From Larus michahellis (lineage: Eukaryota; Chordata; Aves; Charadriiformes; Laridae): a stretch of DNA of 64,000 nucleotides. The position numbers and the translations under genes are program-made. The stretch covers positions 5,895,001 to 5,959,000 of the forward strand of contig NC_133907.1 in the NCBI RefSeq assembly GCF_964199755.1. Direction: 5' to 3'. The notes under the pieces were generated by a model, which worked only from the letters and a program-made list of their open reading frames with translations, was not told the DNA's origin and did not search any database. Below are positions 38,141 through 51,000 of the stretch, piece by piece (position 1 is the stretch's first letter; each line of letters begins with the position of its first letter).

Positions 38141-41100
38141 GGGCAACCAGGCCATCCCAAGGACCAAGGCAGAGGATCCGGTGTGTCCCAGGGTCCGGGC
38201 TCGCGGTCGGTGCGCAGGTGTGTGGCGGTGCCGGGTGCCGAAGGCTCCCCCAAGTACAGGAGAGGCACAAAACGGTCTCCCTGCCCCGGGCACCGCACCA
38301 ATAAAATCTGCTTTTGAGAGCAGCTCAGCTCCCACCGCCCCAAACCAACATCGTGATTTACTGGTGATCACCTTCTTTCAGCGCATCTCCCTCTCCTCAC
38401 CAAATTTCACTATTTATCTGCTGAAAATATTTATGGAGCGGGGATTTCACCAGGCACGAGCACTAGGAGCGGCAATGCAAGCCCAGAGGCAAATCCATGG
38501 ATAGGGATGGCCCCGGGAGCAGCGGGTGCACGGGCAGGAGCAGGGAGGGCTCCGACTTCCCGGCTGTGCCAGGTACCGGGGTGCTGGAGAGCCAGACCCC
38601 AGTGCAGCACCCGGGTGACCAACACCCAGCAGAGCTGGGGATCCTAAATGGTTTTCTTTGTGCTTTAACAGGATTTTGTACAAGACAACACGTTTCATAC
38701 GGAGCTGCTCCCAGTCCCACCTGGCAGAGGATCCGAACTTTTGTGCAGTGGGGTTCCACTCTCTGAAAGAGTTTGGAAATTAGGAGGGGAGAAAAATTCA
38801 TCATCTGTCTTGTAAAAGCCTGACTTGCAATAACAAGTTCTGCGCTAATTCCTCAGCAACACCTGGAGCATCCTTATCTGTCACAGAGAGAGACGTGACG
38901 GTTGGGTTGCGCTCAGGTAGGCACAGGCATTTTGGCTTTTTGTAATCACTGCAAGTATCTCCTTCGTCTCAGGAAGGAAAAAAAATAAGTGAAAACACTC
39001 CTCCAAGGCGTTCCTTCTCCCAGGGCTGGGCTGTCCTGCTGGCACAGGACCCGCGAGTGCCATCAGGCTGCTCACCGTGCCCTGGGGAGGCTGCGGCACA
39101 GCGCAGTGCAGTACCACGGCAGCACCCTGCTGGCCACGGGAACCGTGATGGGCAGGGCACGGGGTGGCATCACGTCCCCACGGCTCTGCAGCCCCGAGAA
39201 GAAAGCTGTGATCTCCTGGTGCCACCCCTGACTCAGGCTGCGGCACGGGCACCGGGTCCTCCTTTGGCTGCCTGGGCTAGAGAGCGGGCAGTGGCTCGGG
39301 CTGTCCCGTTTGCAGCCCGTACTGCCAGGCACCGAGAACACCAGCTCGTGGGACGATGCTGAGCCCCAGCCCCCATCACTGGTTGTCCCCATTCCAGGTG
39401 GGAAAGTCATGACCCTTCTCCTGAGCCAGGACAACACCAACCGCTGGCCGGGACCCTTCCCCGCTGCGCCGGGAGCCCAGCGAGCCCACACGCCACGGCA
39501 CCACCACAGCACCCAGCCTTTGGCTCCTTCACCCGCTGTCCCTGGACACGAATACTCCCAGTAAGCGTTCACTGACACAACCCACTGCGGCAGCGACCGA
39601 CATCGAGCAAATGGAAAAACCCACAAGAAAACTCCCCCAAAACAACCTGGTGAGAGTCGTTCAAGCTCGGGCTCGTTTCTAGCTCCAAATGCCCGCTCCG
39701 AGAGCCACTCTCATCCCGGCAGAAGCAGCAGTACCCCACGTAATCACGGGGTACAGACCACGTTAAATCACCACGGCTTCAATACCAATTCTTTCAGTGA
39801 ACTATCCAGAGACTTAAAGGATTTGGTGAAGCGCTTTGAAGAGCTAACAAATTACAAAAGGGAAAAAAAACAATCAAAGAAAAGCTGTCTTATACAAGAG
39901 GAACATTCATTACGAGCAGCCTGAGCTCCCTCCAGCAGCACCGCTCCCGGAAGGCGAGCCGGCCAGCCATTAGAGCAGGGAGTGATTTTTCAGCCCGGAG
40001 TCTCCATATTTAGTAACCCAGCTAACGCATCCGGAATGGAAATGGGAAGGGAGGAGAAATTTACTTTCCAAAAGCCAAACTCCAGCCGAAGCGGCAATGG
40101 GGGAGAGGGGTTTTCACTCCCGTCAGACGCCGCTGGAGGTTTTTCCCCATCTGAGAGGAGCCGACAGAGCAGCGATCATGCACCGCACGCCCGCACCAGC
40201 ACACGAACCCAGCTCTGAAGTGACTGCAAAGCACAAACACGTGCAGCAAACCCAGTGCAATCAAAGACGCTCCATTTAGATTTAAAAAAAAAAAAACAAA
40301 AACTTACCTTCTACTCAAACAGTTTATAATACTATTTTCAAGAACCTCCCTGCCCTTTTGCCCCCCCAGATACGTGGACCCTACGCTTTTCAGTTGAAGC
40401 CGTTTCATTTTTATTAAGTTCCCCCTACATTTCTGCCTCAAATCTCCTTCCCCGCGCTCCCTCCCTTTCTCCCCGGCTTTTCAAACGCAAGGGTACTGTG
40501 AGACAGAACAACAGATCATCTTCCAGGAGCAAATCCAGAGACCATCTTTGACCACAAACCAAGTGTCTGCGGTGTAGAAAGGGAACAATTCCCAGACTCA
40601 AGTAAAAAAAAAACTAAACACATCTGAAAGATAAGGGAAAAAAAACACCTTTAAGGAAGCGCGTTGAAAACAGAAGAAAGAAATGAGGAATTCAAACAAG
40701 TTCTGCACCAAAAATGTATTTTTTGCAGCTTTTCGTGGCTGCTGAAACCATGACTCCCATGTTGATCTCCTGAATAACAGCGTTTGATAGCACCCAGGCC
40801 AGCAGTGCCTACGCAGTCATGATTGAAGGAAGCCTTTAAGCTTCCCTGACAATGCATTTTTCTTGGAGATAAAAAATGAATGCTGCCAGCATGCAAATCT
40901 CTCTAAATTAGGCAAGGCCCAGCTTGCTGGAGCCGCGATGTTTTGTGATGACAGTCATTAACTTTAGCAGAAGAAAAGAGGATGCGGGGAAAATATTCTC
41001 AGCTACTTCTTGTCCCAGTCGGGAGTCACTGTTCGGGGAAGCGGTGGGGTTTGGCACGCTGACATCTGAAATTACACTGCAAGTGCAGAAGGGTAACAGA

Positions 41101-41203
41101 AAAATGAGCTGCGGTCTGTTCCACCGCAATCAGTCAGTCGGTCAGAGGCAAATCACTTGGTCTTTCTGCAGCTCCCACAGCGCACCTGCAAAAGGCCGCG
41201 TGA

Positions 41204-41809
41204 GTGGGGTTTTCTCTCCTCTACTGGCGAACTTCTTGCTGCTATAAAAAGCCAGACCCCCAGTTCAAGAATCAGAATACTGATTTCCTACAGAACAAGC
41301 ATGGCCAAGACCTAAAGCCAACTGCGAAAGGAAGTCAATGGAATTTGGGCACTTTATTGATTACTTACCCCCCTCTCTTAGCTTGGAGTATAACCCGGAT
41401 AAGACCCCACCCCCCCTTCAGGGGATGCCAAAACTTTTCATCGATTCTGACTCACCTTTGGGAAGATTTAGCAGGAATGGCTAATGGGATTGATTCCTGG
41501 CTACCCTCTGCCACTGAAGAACAGTTGAACTGGACACATACCAATGCCTCAGCCTCCCCAGTTTACACCAGTACAGCGGGTTGTACATTTTTGTTAATGT
41601 ATCAGGCTGGAATAACTTGCAAACAATCTCTTGAGCTATCTGGGCTTCCTCTTTACTCTCCCTCTAATGCGTACAGGGTCATATTGTTTCACACTGACCA
41701 CTGCAGTTTGACTTGGGGGCAAAAAAATGTTAAAAAAAGGAGAAGTCTTGAGCTGCCCTGCTGCAAGGTATGCGGCTGCAATCCCACTCACGGCAGACTA
41801 CTTAAATAA
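41204..41809 (+). other. 201-codon open frame opposite the CTNNBL1 3' flank, unrecognised
   Basis: An ATG-started open frame of 201 codons runs on the + strand, antisense to the probable CTNNBL1 3' end, in DNA that is not especially GC-rich. The translation has no family, signal peptide or repeat that I recognise. It could be chance or the relic of an insertion. Listed because it is long for its composition. Confidence 0.12.
41353..41358 (-). terminator. CTNNBL1: Distal AATAAA downstream of CTNNBL1
   Basis: TTTATT on the + strand reads as AATAAA on the gene strand, about 630 nt past the stop. It is a possible alternative or main 3' end. Confidence 0.35.
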
Positions 41810-41843
41810 CCAGCGAGGAATTAAAAAAAAAAAGCAAACTATC

Positions 41844-41849
41844 TTTAAT
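41844..41849 (-). terminator. CTNNBL1: Candidate poly(A) signal ATTAAA for CTNNBL1
   Basis: TTTAAT on the + strand gives ATTAAA on the gene strand, about 140 nt after the stop codon. It is the nearest common hexamer. A canonical AATAAA lies further on at 41353-41358. Which is used is unknown. Confidence 0.45.
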
Positions 41850-41989
41850 ATCACCAAAATCCCATTTAGAAGCAGTTTCATAGAAACATCACTTTTATCG
41901 CGCAATCAAGGCTGGAGGAGGGCAGCAGAAGGGGGGAGAACCAGACGCTGCATCCTCGTGGGCAGACGCGGAATTCGGCCCCCGAGTCC

Positions 41990-42078
41990 TCAGAAATTCT
42001 CCAGCAGATCCAGGATCCGCTTCTGCTCACTCTCCCGAAACTCCTGGTTCTTCCCATCCCCGATGTTCTCCGCGTACT
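41990..42078 (-). CDS. CTNNBL1: CTNNBL1 terminal coding exon
   Basis: The acceptor CTCCCCTGCAG lies above 42078. The first two bases complete a glutamate codon, then YAENIGDGKNQEFRESEQKR and ILDLLENF follow, with TGA at 41992-41990. It has 89 coding nt and ends where the human protein ends. Confidence 0.95.
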
Positions 42079-45000
42079 CTGCAGGGGAGAAAAGCAGACA
42101 GACAACAGGCTTTGAGTGAGGTACTAACGAACGATGGGCAACTTCTCTTGCAGGTACCGCAGCGAAATCTAAATCTACATCCACTGCAAACAACTGAATG
42201 GGAATTTATGCAAGGAGCATTGATGGTTTTTCTCCCCATCCCCAAGGTAAAAGCTTTGCATAATAAACACCTACTGACCCCTCACATTAAAAGCTTTTGT
42301 AGCAAAGAGACTGTAGCAGGCACATATTGCTCTCGTCACTAAGCAGCACAACGAACCCAAGCAGACACTAGCACCCAGAGGCAGGACGCCTTCCCCAGCA
42401 TTTAACCATTCAGGAAGGTGACCGTCCAGGTGCTCCTCCCAATGCCCCTGCTATCCCATAATGGAGCAGCCCACCGGCAGCTGTTTGAACTGGACAGTCG
42501 TATCGCTGGCCTCTCTCAGCCCAAGAAATTCAAACCAGTCCTGGATAGTCCTTTCTAGGTCTCTTTTAACACGGAGTATCATCAGGGAAGGTCAGGCAGG
42601 GGCTGTCACACAATTGTTAACCATCCCTAACCCTGCGTTTAACCCGTCCGTTGTCCGAGCGTCCTGAATGAGGATTTCTGCCAAGTGGAGACCAATTCCC
42701 CAACCTACGAGTGCTTTTAACCCACGCGGAAGAAAACACACCAGTTCAGATTTAACAACAAACCAAAATCCTTGTCTTCAGGCAGAGGATACCAGACCCC
42801 GATCGCGGTCTTGCCCATCCATGCACAGGGCTAAACACCATGGAACCAAAAATTGCCTCTGCAGCTCTCCTTCCTGACATTCATTTAAAGCTGGCAGCTC
42901 TCATCCCCATACCAGCTCCCTCCTTCCTGCCACCAGAACCTGCATATTCAAAGATGGTTTAAAAAGAAAAAAAGAAAAGCAGGTTTTGAGCTGCGAAAGC
43001 AAGGAGCTGAACAAATCTTAGTAAATCAGGAGGAGACTGCCTGGTTAGACAGTGTTTTCCAGCCTCCGTCTTCTCGCATTCTTTCCCTTCTTCCCAAACA
43101 AACAGAACAGCTTGTATTCAGCATCTGAATGGTAAGTTGCTGTAGAAAGTTTGCTTTAATATTTATACGTTCAGCACTGCTACATGCTTCTGAGCTCCAT
43201 CAAAGCCTTTATTATAAGAGCACCGAAAAGAGTGAGGACAGGGAGAAGTTAGCTGATGTGGGAGTCTTCCCTCCTGCATGCACTCTCTCTCCATGTACAA
43301 GCAGCAGAGTTCTTTGCCAGGGCCTCTGGGAGAAATCCTTTTAATATTTATAAACTGCTACAGCACCTGTAACAAGAGCAGGCGGGTAACGCTGAGGTTT
43401 GCTGCAAGTGATCCCGACCTCCTTGCTGTCCTGAAGAAGGGGGACCAGCACAGGCAACTCTCCCCTCAGACGGAGAAGAAACTCTCCATCGCACTTAACG
43501 AGGACAGCAGCAAGCTAGTAGATTTGTTGTAGCTACCTACGTAGCGGCTAATTGCGTGAGGGCAAGGCCCCAGCAGCCCGGCATCAGCTCTGCTGCGGTC
43601 TGCATGTTTTAGCAAAGGGTGGCATCGCAGCGTCTGGGGATAAAACCTGCCACCCGCTTTCTGGCAGGAGATAAACCCCGCTGTGGCGGAGACGGCGTTA
43701 CCTTCCCAGGAGAAAGCGACGGCTGAGGCCAGCGTTTAGCTCGCTTTCTCCTGTCCCCTTTGGGCAGTACCAGAGCTTTCTATCAGCAGCCGTGTCCCCG
43801 CGGGGAGCTTGCAGAGGAGCAGACTCCGTCCCCAACGAGCCCTTTCCGTGCTTTATCAGAGTGAGCGCCTCTGAAACAGATGCGGCAACTGCAATTGCTT
43901 GTGTTTATTGCAGCCCAAGGGAAATGCTTCCCTGCCTGCCGCCTCTCGACAGCTCAGGATACCTGCGCCAGGGGACGGAGGTGGTCTCCGAGCCCAGCAC
44001 AGCACTGGGGCAGCCCGGGTTGGCCCCGGCCACAGGCAGAGCTCCGTGCTTGAAGCGCCCGCACCGCAGGCAGCGGGCTCGTGGCCCAGCTCCGGTTTGA
44101 TCTTTAAGGGCTGCGCCAGGGTACTTGAACATACAACTCAAGCAGAGAAACTGCCCAGTGTCACTAACGACACTGCCCTTCTATTGTCCCAATGAGATCA
44201 CTCAGACAAAAGCAAGCCACAAATTCCTCTAATCTTATCCAAAAGCTCAGCATTTTTCCTTCTAAATATTTAGGCTTCGTAATACTAAAATCCCAGTGAC
44301 TCCCAAGGCAGAATGTTTACTGGGTTACCAACAGCTGCTAATTTGAAGAGACCAGATAAAACCCCCAGAACCGGGCTTAAAAAAAAAATCTCCCACCAAG
44401 GCTTTATGTATTTACTTTTTTATTTAAAATTCCACTACTTCAGTGAGACAGCAAAAAAAAAAAAAAAAAAAATCAAATGTAAGCTCCCCCTGCCAACAGT
44501 TAAACACAGCTTACACATTGCTGTAGCTACACAAAGGGAAAGGACCTAAGATTGGTTTCTGCTTCATTAGACAAAATACAATGGTTACAGAACAGTAAAA
44601 ATCAATAGGGAAATATTGAAGCTTGTAATGGATATTGGAAGCTATAAAGCCTGCACATACTGAGGGACCACAGGCCAAATTTAGCACAGTCCTCATAACA
44701 TACCTACCTTTTCTTTTTGATTACTCATGCTAACAGGTTTGGTTTATAGCATTCAGTAGGCATTCCACCTTCCCAGCTCCCTGATGGGCCCATTACCTTC
44801 ACTGAAAAGAAGATGTTTAACCAGGCATCTCCTGTCAGTGCTTCTGGGGAGGGACCTCTGCATCTCAGTTCCCGCAGAGCTCCTGCTCCTCTGATAGCAG
44901 CTCCCCAAAGGGAGCAGGTACCAAAGCCTGGTCTGTCCAGATCAGTAAGGAACAGCGTGCTTTCCCGTTCCAGGGCCGACTATCACTATTTAGAGAGGTC

Positions 45001-48000
45001 TGTGCCTCAACTCCATTCCCAATGAGAGAGATGGAGACCAGGAATGGCAAAGTTACAGGCAACACTTGCTGTCATGAAGACCAGTCGCCATCCCTGAAAC
45101 ACCCCGCCAGCCAAGGCACACACCATTCGGTTCTTTTCTTCCAAAGGATAAACTACCTGTCCCGTTGCAAGTAATGCTTGATCTTCAAGAAAAAGGAACG
45201 GTGGGAGGACTGGTCAGCCTGCAGAAATGCATTTAATGAGCCTTCAGTTATTCCCTGCCCACTCCTCCCCCTTGAAAGCCCTACCATAAGAAAACAGTCT
45301 TGCTTCCTCGCTTGCATCATAAGTAATTCTGAGCAACCCCAAGGGATCCATCAGCTGTCAGGTTGCCAGAGAAACATGGAGAATATGTAGGCCATAAAAA
45401 TCAAACTAAAAACTAAGCACCTAATTAGTATGCAAAAATAGAAAATAAAAACTGAACAAGAGCAAAACACTGAAAGAAAAGTAAAAATAAACCAGCCCTT
45501 ATCTGTCCTGAGAGCAAGTCGGAAAGTGGCCTGGAAACGTTTCAGACAAGGCTGAAGGCTCCCGATCTCTCAGTCATTTGGGATAGAGTCGTACAGTTCT
45601 GACACCAATTGAATTTCAGAAATCCCCCGCTGGCCCCCCACACTTCCAGGTCCACAACCAAACTACTCCAACAGGCAAACTGTCCTCAACGAACCGATTC
45701 CTCTGGAGACCCTTCTGTTAAAAGTTGGTGAATCTACACTGACAACATATTTCGACATAGGTGTGTAACTACTGAAAAGCTTAAGTTTCACCTGCTCCTA
45801 CCAGGTAGGAATCTTCTGGGCCCCGTTGTAGTATTTCACAAGATCCCACCAACAAATGCATTTCTAAGGTCATTGACAACTGTGATGGCAAAAGGCTCTA
45901 AAACTGACAAGCATAAAAGTTGAGGAGAGCTGAAGACAGAGCCCCAAAAATGGTATCCAACACCTGTATTATTAACATGCTATGTCTGGCCTCTTCAGGC
46001 AGAGAACGTGTTACTGCTGAGAGTACTGAGCCTGCTGTACAATCCACAGCTTGCAAGACATGATAAAACCACTGAAAAAGTTTCACAATGCAAGTCACTG
46101 TCTGTGAAAGAAAGAATCAGATGAAATTTTAATGCAGCTGCCCTCCAATTCAGCTTAGTATGTAAATCAACAAACCAGAGACATGAACGTGAGGTGCGTA
46201 AATACAGCGAGGTGTGCAGACAAATCCCTTGGGCACCCGTGGCCCCGGTCAAGCACGGCAATCTGAAAGCAGATGCATGCCATGCTCCAAGTTGGAAATG
46301 GACAGTCTGCAGGCAGGAATTGTCAAGTATCATAATTAAAAGCAGAAAAGACATCCTATCCAGTCCCCCCTGTTCATCAGCAGACATTAGCTTGCACTTG
46401 CTGGCAAAGGACAAGGGCCAAAGAGATTGCCTAGAGCTGCAGGTAATCTCACACTGTCAGAAAATCACTCTTAATATGGTCATAGCAGCCATCCTTCTGA
46501 TCCCCCTCTTTCCTGCATATGGGAAGGGAGAAAAACAGGATCTGCAAGAAAAAAAGCTGCCTGTATCTGCCAGTGTTGGGGAAGGGCGGGGGGAAGAAAA
46601 GGCCAGGAGAACATCATTGTTATTCCCAAAGAAAGCAGAGACGTCGAAACAGCACAACGCACAGCCCATTACCCCCAGAGATGCTGCCAACCTTCCTTTC
46701 CCTCCACAAGAGAAAGAGAGAGGGACTCCTCACCCTGTCACCAAAAACAACACCGCCTCAGGAGCAGACACGTCCTGCACAGCCCTCTGCTAATTAAGGA
46801 GGTACCTCCTGTGGGCAGCAGATTACCAGCTCTCTAGCTAAGCCTCGCAGCTCAGAGGGAGCTGTGGGGACAGTCTGACTCCTGTCCTCTTCTTCCCCAG
46901 TTCAACTGGCTGCTTCTGCTGAAGGACGGCAGGCTACAGATGAGAGTCACAGCTCAAATAAGCATTGCTCTAATTCAACATAAGCATTAAAAATAACAAG
47001 CAGTACTTTAAAACCCGGATTGCAAATCACAACAGCTACATTTTAAAGCTACAGAGGATACTTTAATGCTATAATCCATATTAATCTGACACTAAGAACA
47101 AGACAAATACACCACGGATACTAATATGGTGCAGATGGTAAAGTGCAGGGCCATGTTAATGAAAGATGAGACTCCACTCTTCTCCCCTCTAGCGTGCATA
47201 TACACTTCCCTTAAATATTTACTCTAGAGTTAACGTCGGTAGCTAGTTCCAGCCAGTCTGCAGCTGATGGCAGCATGAAGTGACATGCTGTTCCATGACA
47301 GCAGACAACAGCAGGTGTCCTAACTCCAAGGTAAAGCATGCCCCTTATCAGGGTGATTCCAGCCCTGCCCAGATCTCAGAACACTACTCAACTGCTGCCT
47401 GAAGATGCTCAGGAAGTCAAGGAGAATCATATGTGAAGGCTGATCCTAGAAATCGATGACCAAGCTGTCCCTGGTAGACATGAGACCCATGCATAGGAAT
47501 ATCTCAACTCACCCTTTAGGATGTGTCGAACAATTTTAATGGAGCTGCCTCTCATGTTCAGAATCTGATGGACTCTCTGGCGAATCTAATTGGGGACAGG
47601 AAAGAGAAGAAAGTCATATCCAATACAACACAAAACCATGCACAACCCCTTTTTCCCCCACTTTTTTTGAGGGAAGAGCAGGAAACGCTGAGCACCACAA
47701 AACCCAACTCAACACCTTGTTAGCCCACAGTCCCAGAGCACATGCTCAGAAACATTCAGAAATGCATGTAGCACAGGCACAAGTAATCACATAACATATT
47801 CACAAACTCCAATATGTTCACACCAGCAGAGATGCAGTATTTTGCACAATCAAGAGAAGCCACCTGCTGTAGTCTGTGCCTTTGTGAGACCTTCTGAGAG
47901 AACGTCCCCTTCCACTACTCTCTCAGCAGTGGCATAAATAGGGCTTTTCCATTTCAAACTGTGATTTTGCTCATGGCAGACTGTATGAATTCTGTGACAA

Positions 48001-51000
48001 CGATCAGCTTCTGTACCCACTAATGCCCTCCTAACTGCTATGACGTGATGAAGCTGTATACACACAAGTGCAATAAGCAGGAGGTTTCCTCCAAAAAAAA
48101 AAAAAAAAAAGGAATTAAAGAGGAGATTATTCAATAAGACAGCATTTGCAAGGATTTAGAGTCTTGTTTGTATCATGGATGGAAATACAAGTGATCTGCC
48201 AACCTTGTACACAGCTTTACCTGGGGAACATTGGCATTACAGATCTCTGCCATGATGTAACAAATGAGCTGTAGAACAAAGAGACCGGCATCCAGGCGAC
48301 GGAGATAAAATTCGTCTTCCATGTCATCGTCTATTATCTCTCCCCGACGCACCATGTCCTGTAAAGCAACACAAAGAAAAGGTGTGATGACTGTCTCTCA
48401 AAGTGCTTCCCATTACTCGTGGCAAAACGTTGGTAATATTTGTGGTTTCTTAAGAAGCGCTTTGTTCCCCAAAACATTAACATCCATATATTTCTTGCCA
48501 AGGAAGTACTTCTTTTAATAATTAATTTAAATTCACAAAACATTTCATTCAATTTTGAACAAGATTCAGCCTTTGCTGGTTGTGAAGTGTGTCCATCTGC
48601 AAATTAAAATTTTAATTTAAACATACAAATTACATTTTGAAATTGAGCGATCAGAGACTCTGAATATGGAACAAACCAGTGTTATCTATTATTTATAAGT
48701 TCTTTGTCAAAATGGAACAAAAAAAAAAAACCCAAAACCCTGCTCTTTACTGGCCATTTGAGGGTGCTGTTAAGCAGTGCAGAACATGACTCCAGCAGCC
48801 TCAAAGACCTATCAGGCTTCCAACTTCATTATCGACTGATGAATGAGAAAACAGGTCCGAAAATTCTCCACAAGTACAGCTTTACCATGGCCAGCCTTCC
48901 TTTTCCAGCTTCATCTGTTAGGGATGCTGACGGGGCCAAACGCCAGCTGGGGTCTGTTAGCAGAAGACCACCGGCTTCTGCGGGTACGGCGATGGTTCCT
49001 TCTTCCCCTGCACGTACGGTGTTTCACCAGCGAGACCTGCCCAAATGGAAGCCCAAAGGCAGAAGGCAAGAGGCCATTCCATTTGTCTTGTTTGGACAGA
49101 GCGTCTTCTTCAAAACACCAGCAAAAGCAGCCCAGCAATACGCTCAGAGCAGTTTCCTCCCAAGAAAGGCCGGCCACGTCCCCCAGCTGAACCCGCCATC
49201 CATTTTCATGGAGACCGACAGGCCAAAATAACTGATGTCATGTGTGACCTTTTGCATTTGGGGGTTTGTTTTTTTGGTTTTGTTCTTAAATAAAGGAAGC
49301 AGCCTGTCAGACCCTGCTAGCTCGCTGCAGCTTGTGTGATTTATTATGCAGCCGGCTGGCAGGTGGGCACACACCAGCGGAGCAATATTTTCTCATTAGA
49401 GCCATCACCGGCGAGAGCACTGTACCTGTAATGCTCAGCAAGAAGCGCTTCCTCGGGGTGCTCGTGCTCCAGGCAAACACACACAAGGTCACCGGCACCA
49501 AAGATGATGGAGGCTACCAAATTTTCCCGTTTTGTCAAGCCAAGTCCTCGCATCTAATTGTCAGTAGAGTCTTTTAGGCACAAGAAGGAAAATTAACCCT
49601 GTGCACTTCTCACTGGAGGGAGTGCAATGGACGCTCACCATACAGAAATCTGAATAAGTGGCTTAGAAGCACAGCTGTTTAGCACTCCGTCCCGAAAGTG
49701 AGAGAGGAAAGCACAAGTAACGAAATACTTTTCCTCCTAGAAACTTAGCTTGCCAGTGAAAGAACAAGTTAAGTTTAAAAAGCTATCCCTAGTTACCAAT
49801 GCCATGAATTCCCTGCTTTGGCTACGCTCCAGGATGCTTTAGCATCAGATCCTGATGCTAAAGACTCCAGCATTTGCACAACCGTAATTTACTCCAGCTT
49901 CTCAAACTCATGGGCACAGGCATGACTGGGCAAAATGTGCATGCAAGCTCTTGCCAGTGAAAAGAAAAATCCAATTTTGTACAAGGAGTGACTTTCCTCA
50001 CCCTACATGCATGCCAAATTGCATGAATCTGATCAAATCCGGTCTCTAAAGCTATGCAATGTTGAGTCTGGCTAGCAAGAGATCAGAATATTGACTGAAA
50101 CAACCAAAAACCCCATTTCAGAAAGACGACAAGGCACTCCTTCCCAAAACTACCACTTACCCTCCTCACCGCACACAGGCTTATTGGCTACTCTTCTCAA
50201 CAGTGCTAAATTCCTGACCAGAAAAACATCAACAGGCCGGGACTTTGAATCTCCAGAGCAGGGAACAAAGACCATGTCTGTTCTGTATTCTGATCCAAGC
50301 ACGGCGATCACAGGAGCCGAATCCAGGCAACTGCTGTCTTGATTACACGGAGAAGGCAGCAGTTATAACAGCCCCTCTCAACAGAGAAGCAAGATTATTT
50401 TGTGCCAGTAAATTAAGCAGATATGAATTAGAAGACAAGTACAGTTTTAAGGTGCCTTTTCACAGTCTTTTTTTAAGAAAAAAAAATAATAAAATCACAA
50501 CCACCCTTTAAATGCTAATCTGCCTCCCAGTACAGTACCAAATAGCCACCTTTCCACTTTGTCTCTCTTTCAGAGCTGTCAAGTCCCTAACCTCCAAATG
50601 AGCACTCAGATGCCATTTCTAATCTGCCAACAATATGTACGGAGATGCCCCTTGCTGATGGGAGAAGACAGCAATAAGATGGGCTTTTGTGAAGCTAAAA
50701 TGAGCTTCTGTCACACTAATGAGGCAGGACTGACAGGCCTCGAGGTGTCAAGTAAAGACTCAAAACCTAAAGGTACAATGGATCTGCCAATGCTACACAG
50801 AAGATCCCATCTGCTCCATGTCCTCACTGGAGTAGGGGCCCACAGGATTCCCCGCATCCTCCTCCTTCCTTACCTTCCATTCACCTTCCCCAGCACACAC
50901 GGCAAGGCTGGGCACAGCAGAAGGGATGGGCGCTGATCGAGAACAAAGAGCACCACCAGAACCCTGGTTTTACTTCCTCACCGGGTGGGACAGCGAGGCT

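Larger units (their letters stand above)
31970..41824. other. Intergenic region between VSTM2L promoter and CTNNBL1 3' end
   Basis: About 9.9 kb without a recognised exon. It is mixed GC-rich and AT-rich DNA, with a G20 tract at 35116-35135, a 15-bp duplication at 36881-36915 and AT-rich TAATTA-bearing islands (for example 33890-34160, 37245-37400, 37930-38140). Composition shifts towards AT beyond about 40 kb. Because it lies upstream of VSTM2L, the islands are candidate distal regulatory elements of that gene. Confidence 0.6.

Noticed and set aside
46194..46793. 199-codon + strand open frame in the last CTNNBL1 intron
   Set aside because: No recognisable domain, no splice or promoter context, and overlapping open frames on the other strand. 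Taken as chance.
48704..49231. 175-codon + strand open frame in a CTNNBL1 intron
   Set aside because: It begins in an A-rich lysine stretch, has no family similarity I know, and competes with other frames in the same span.
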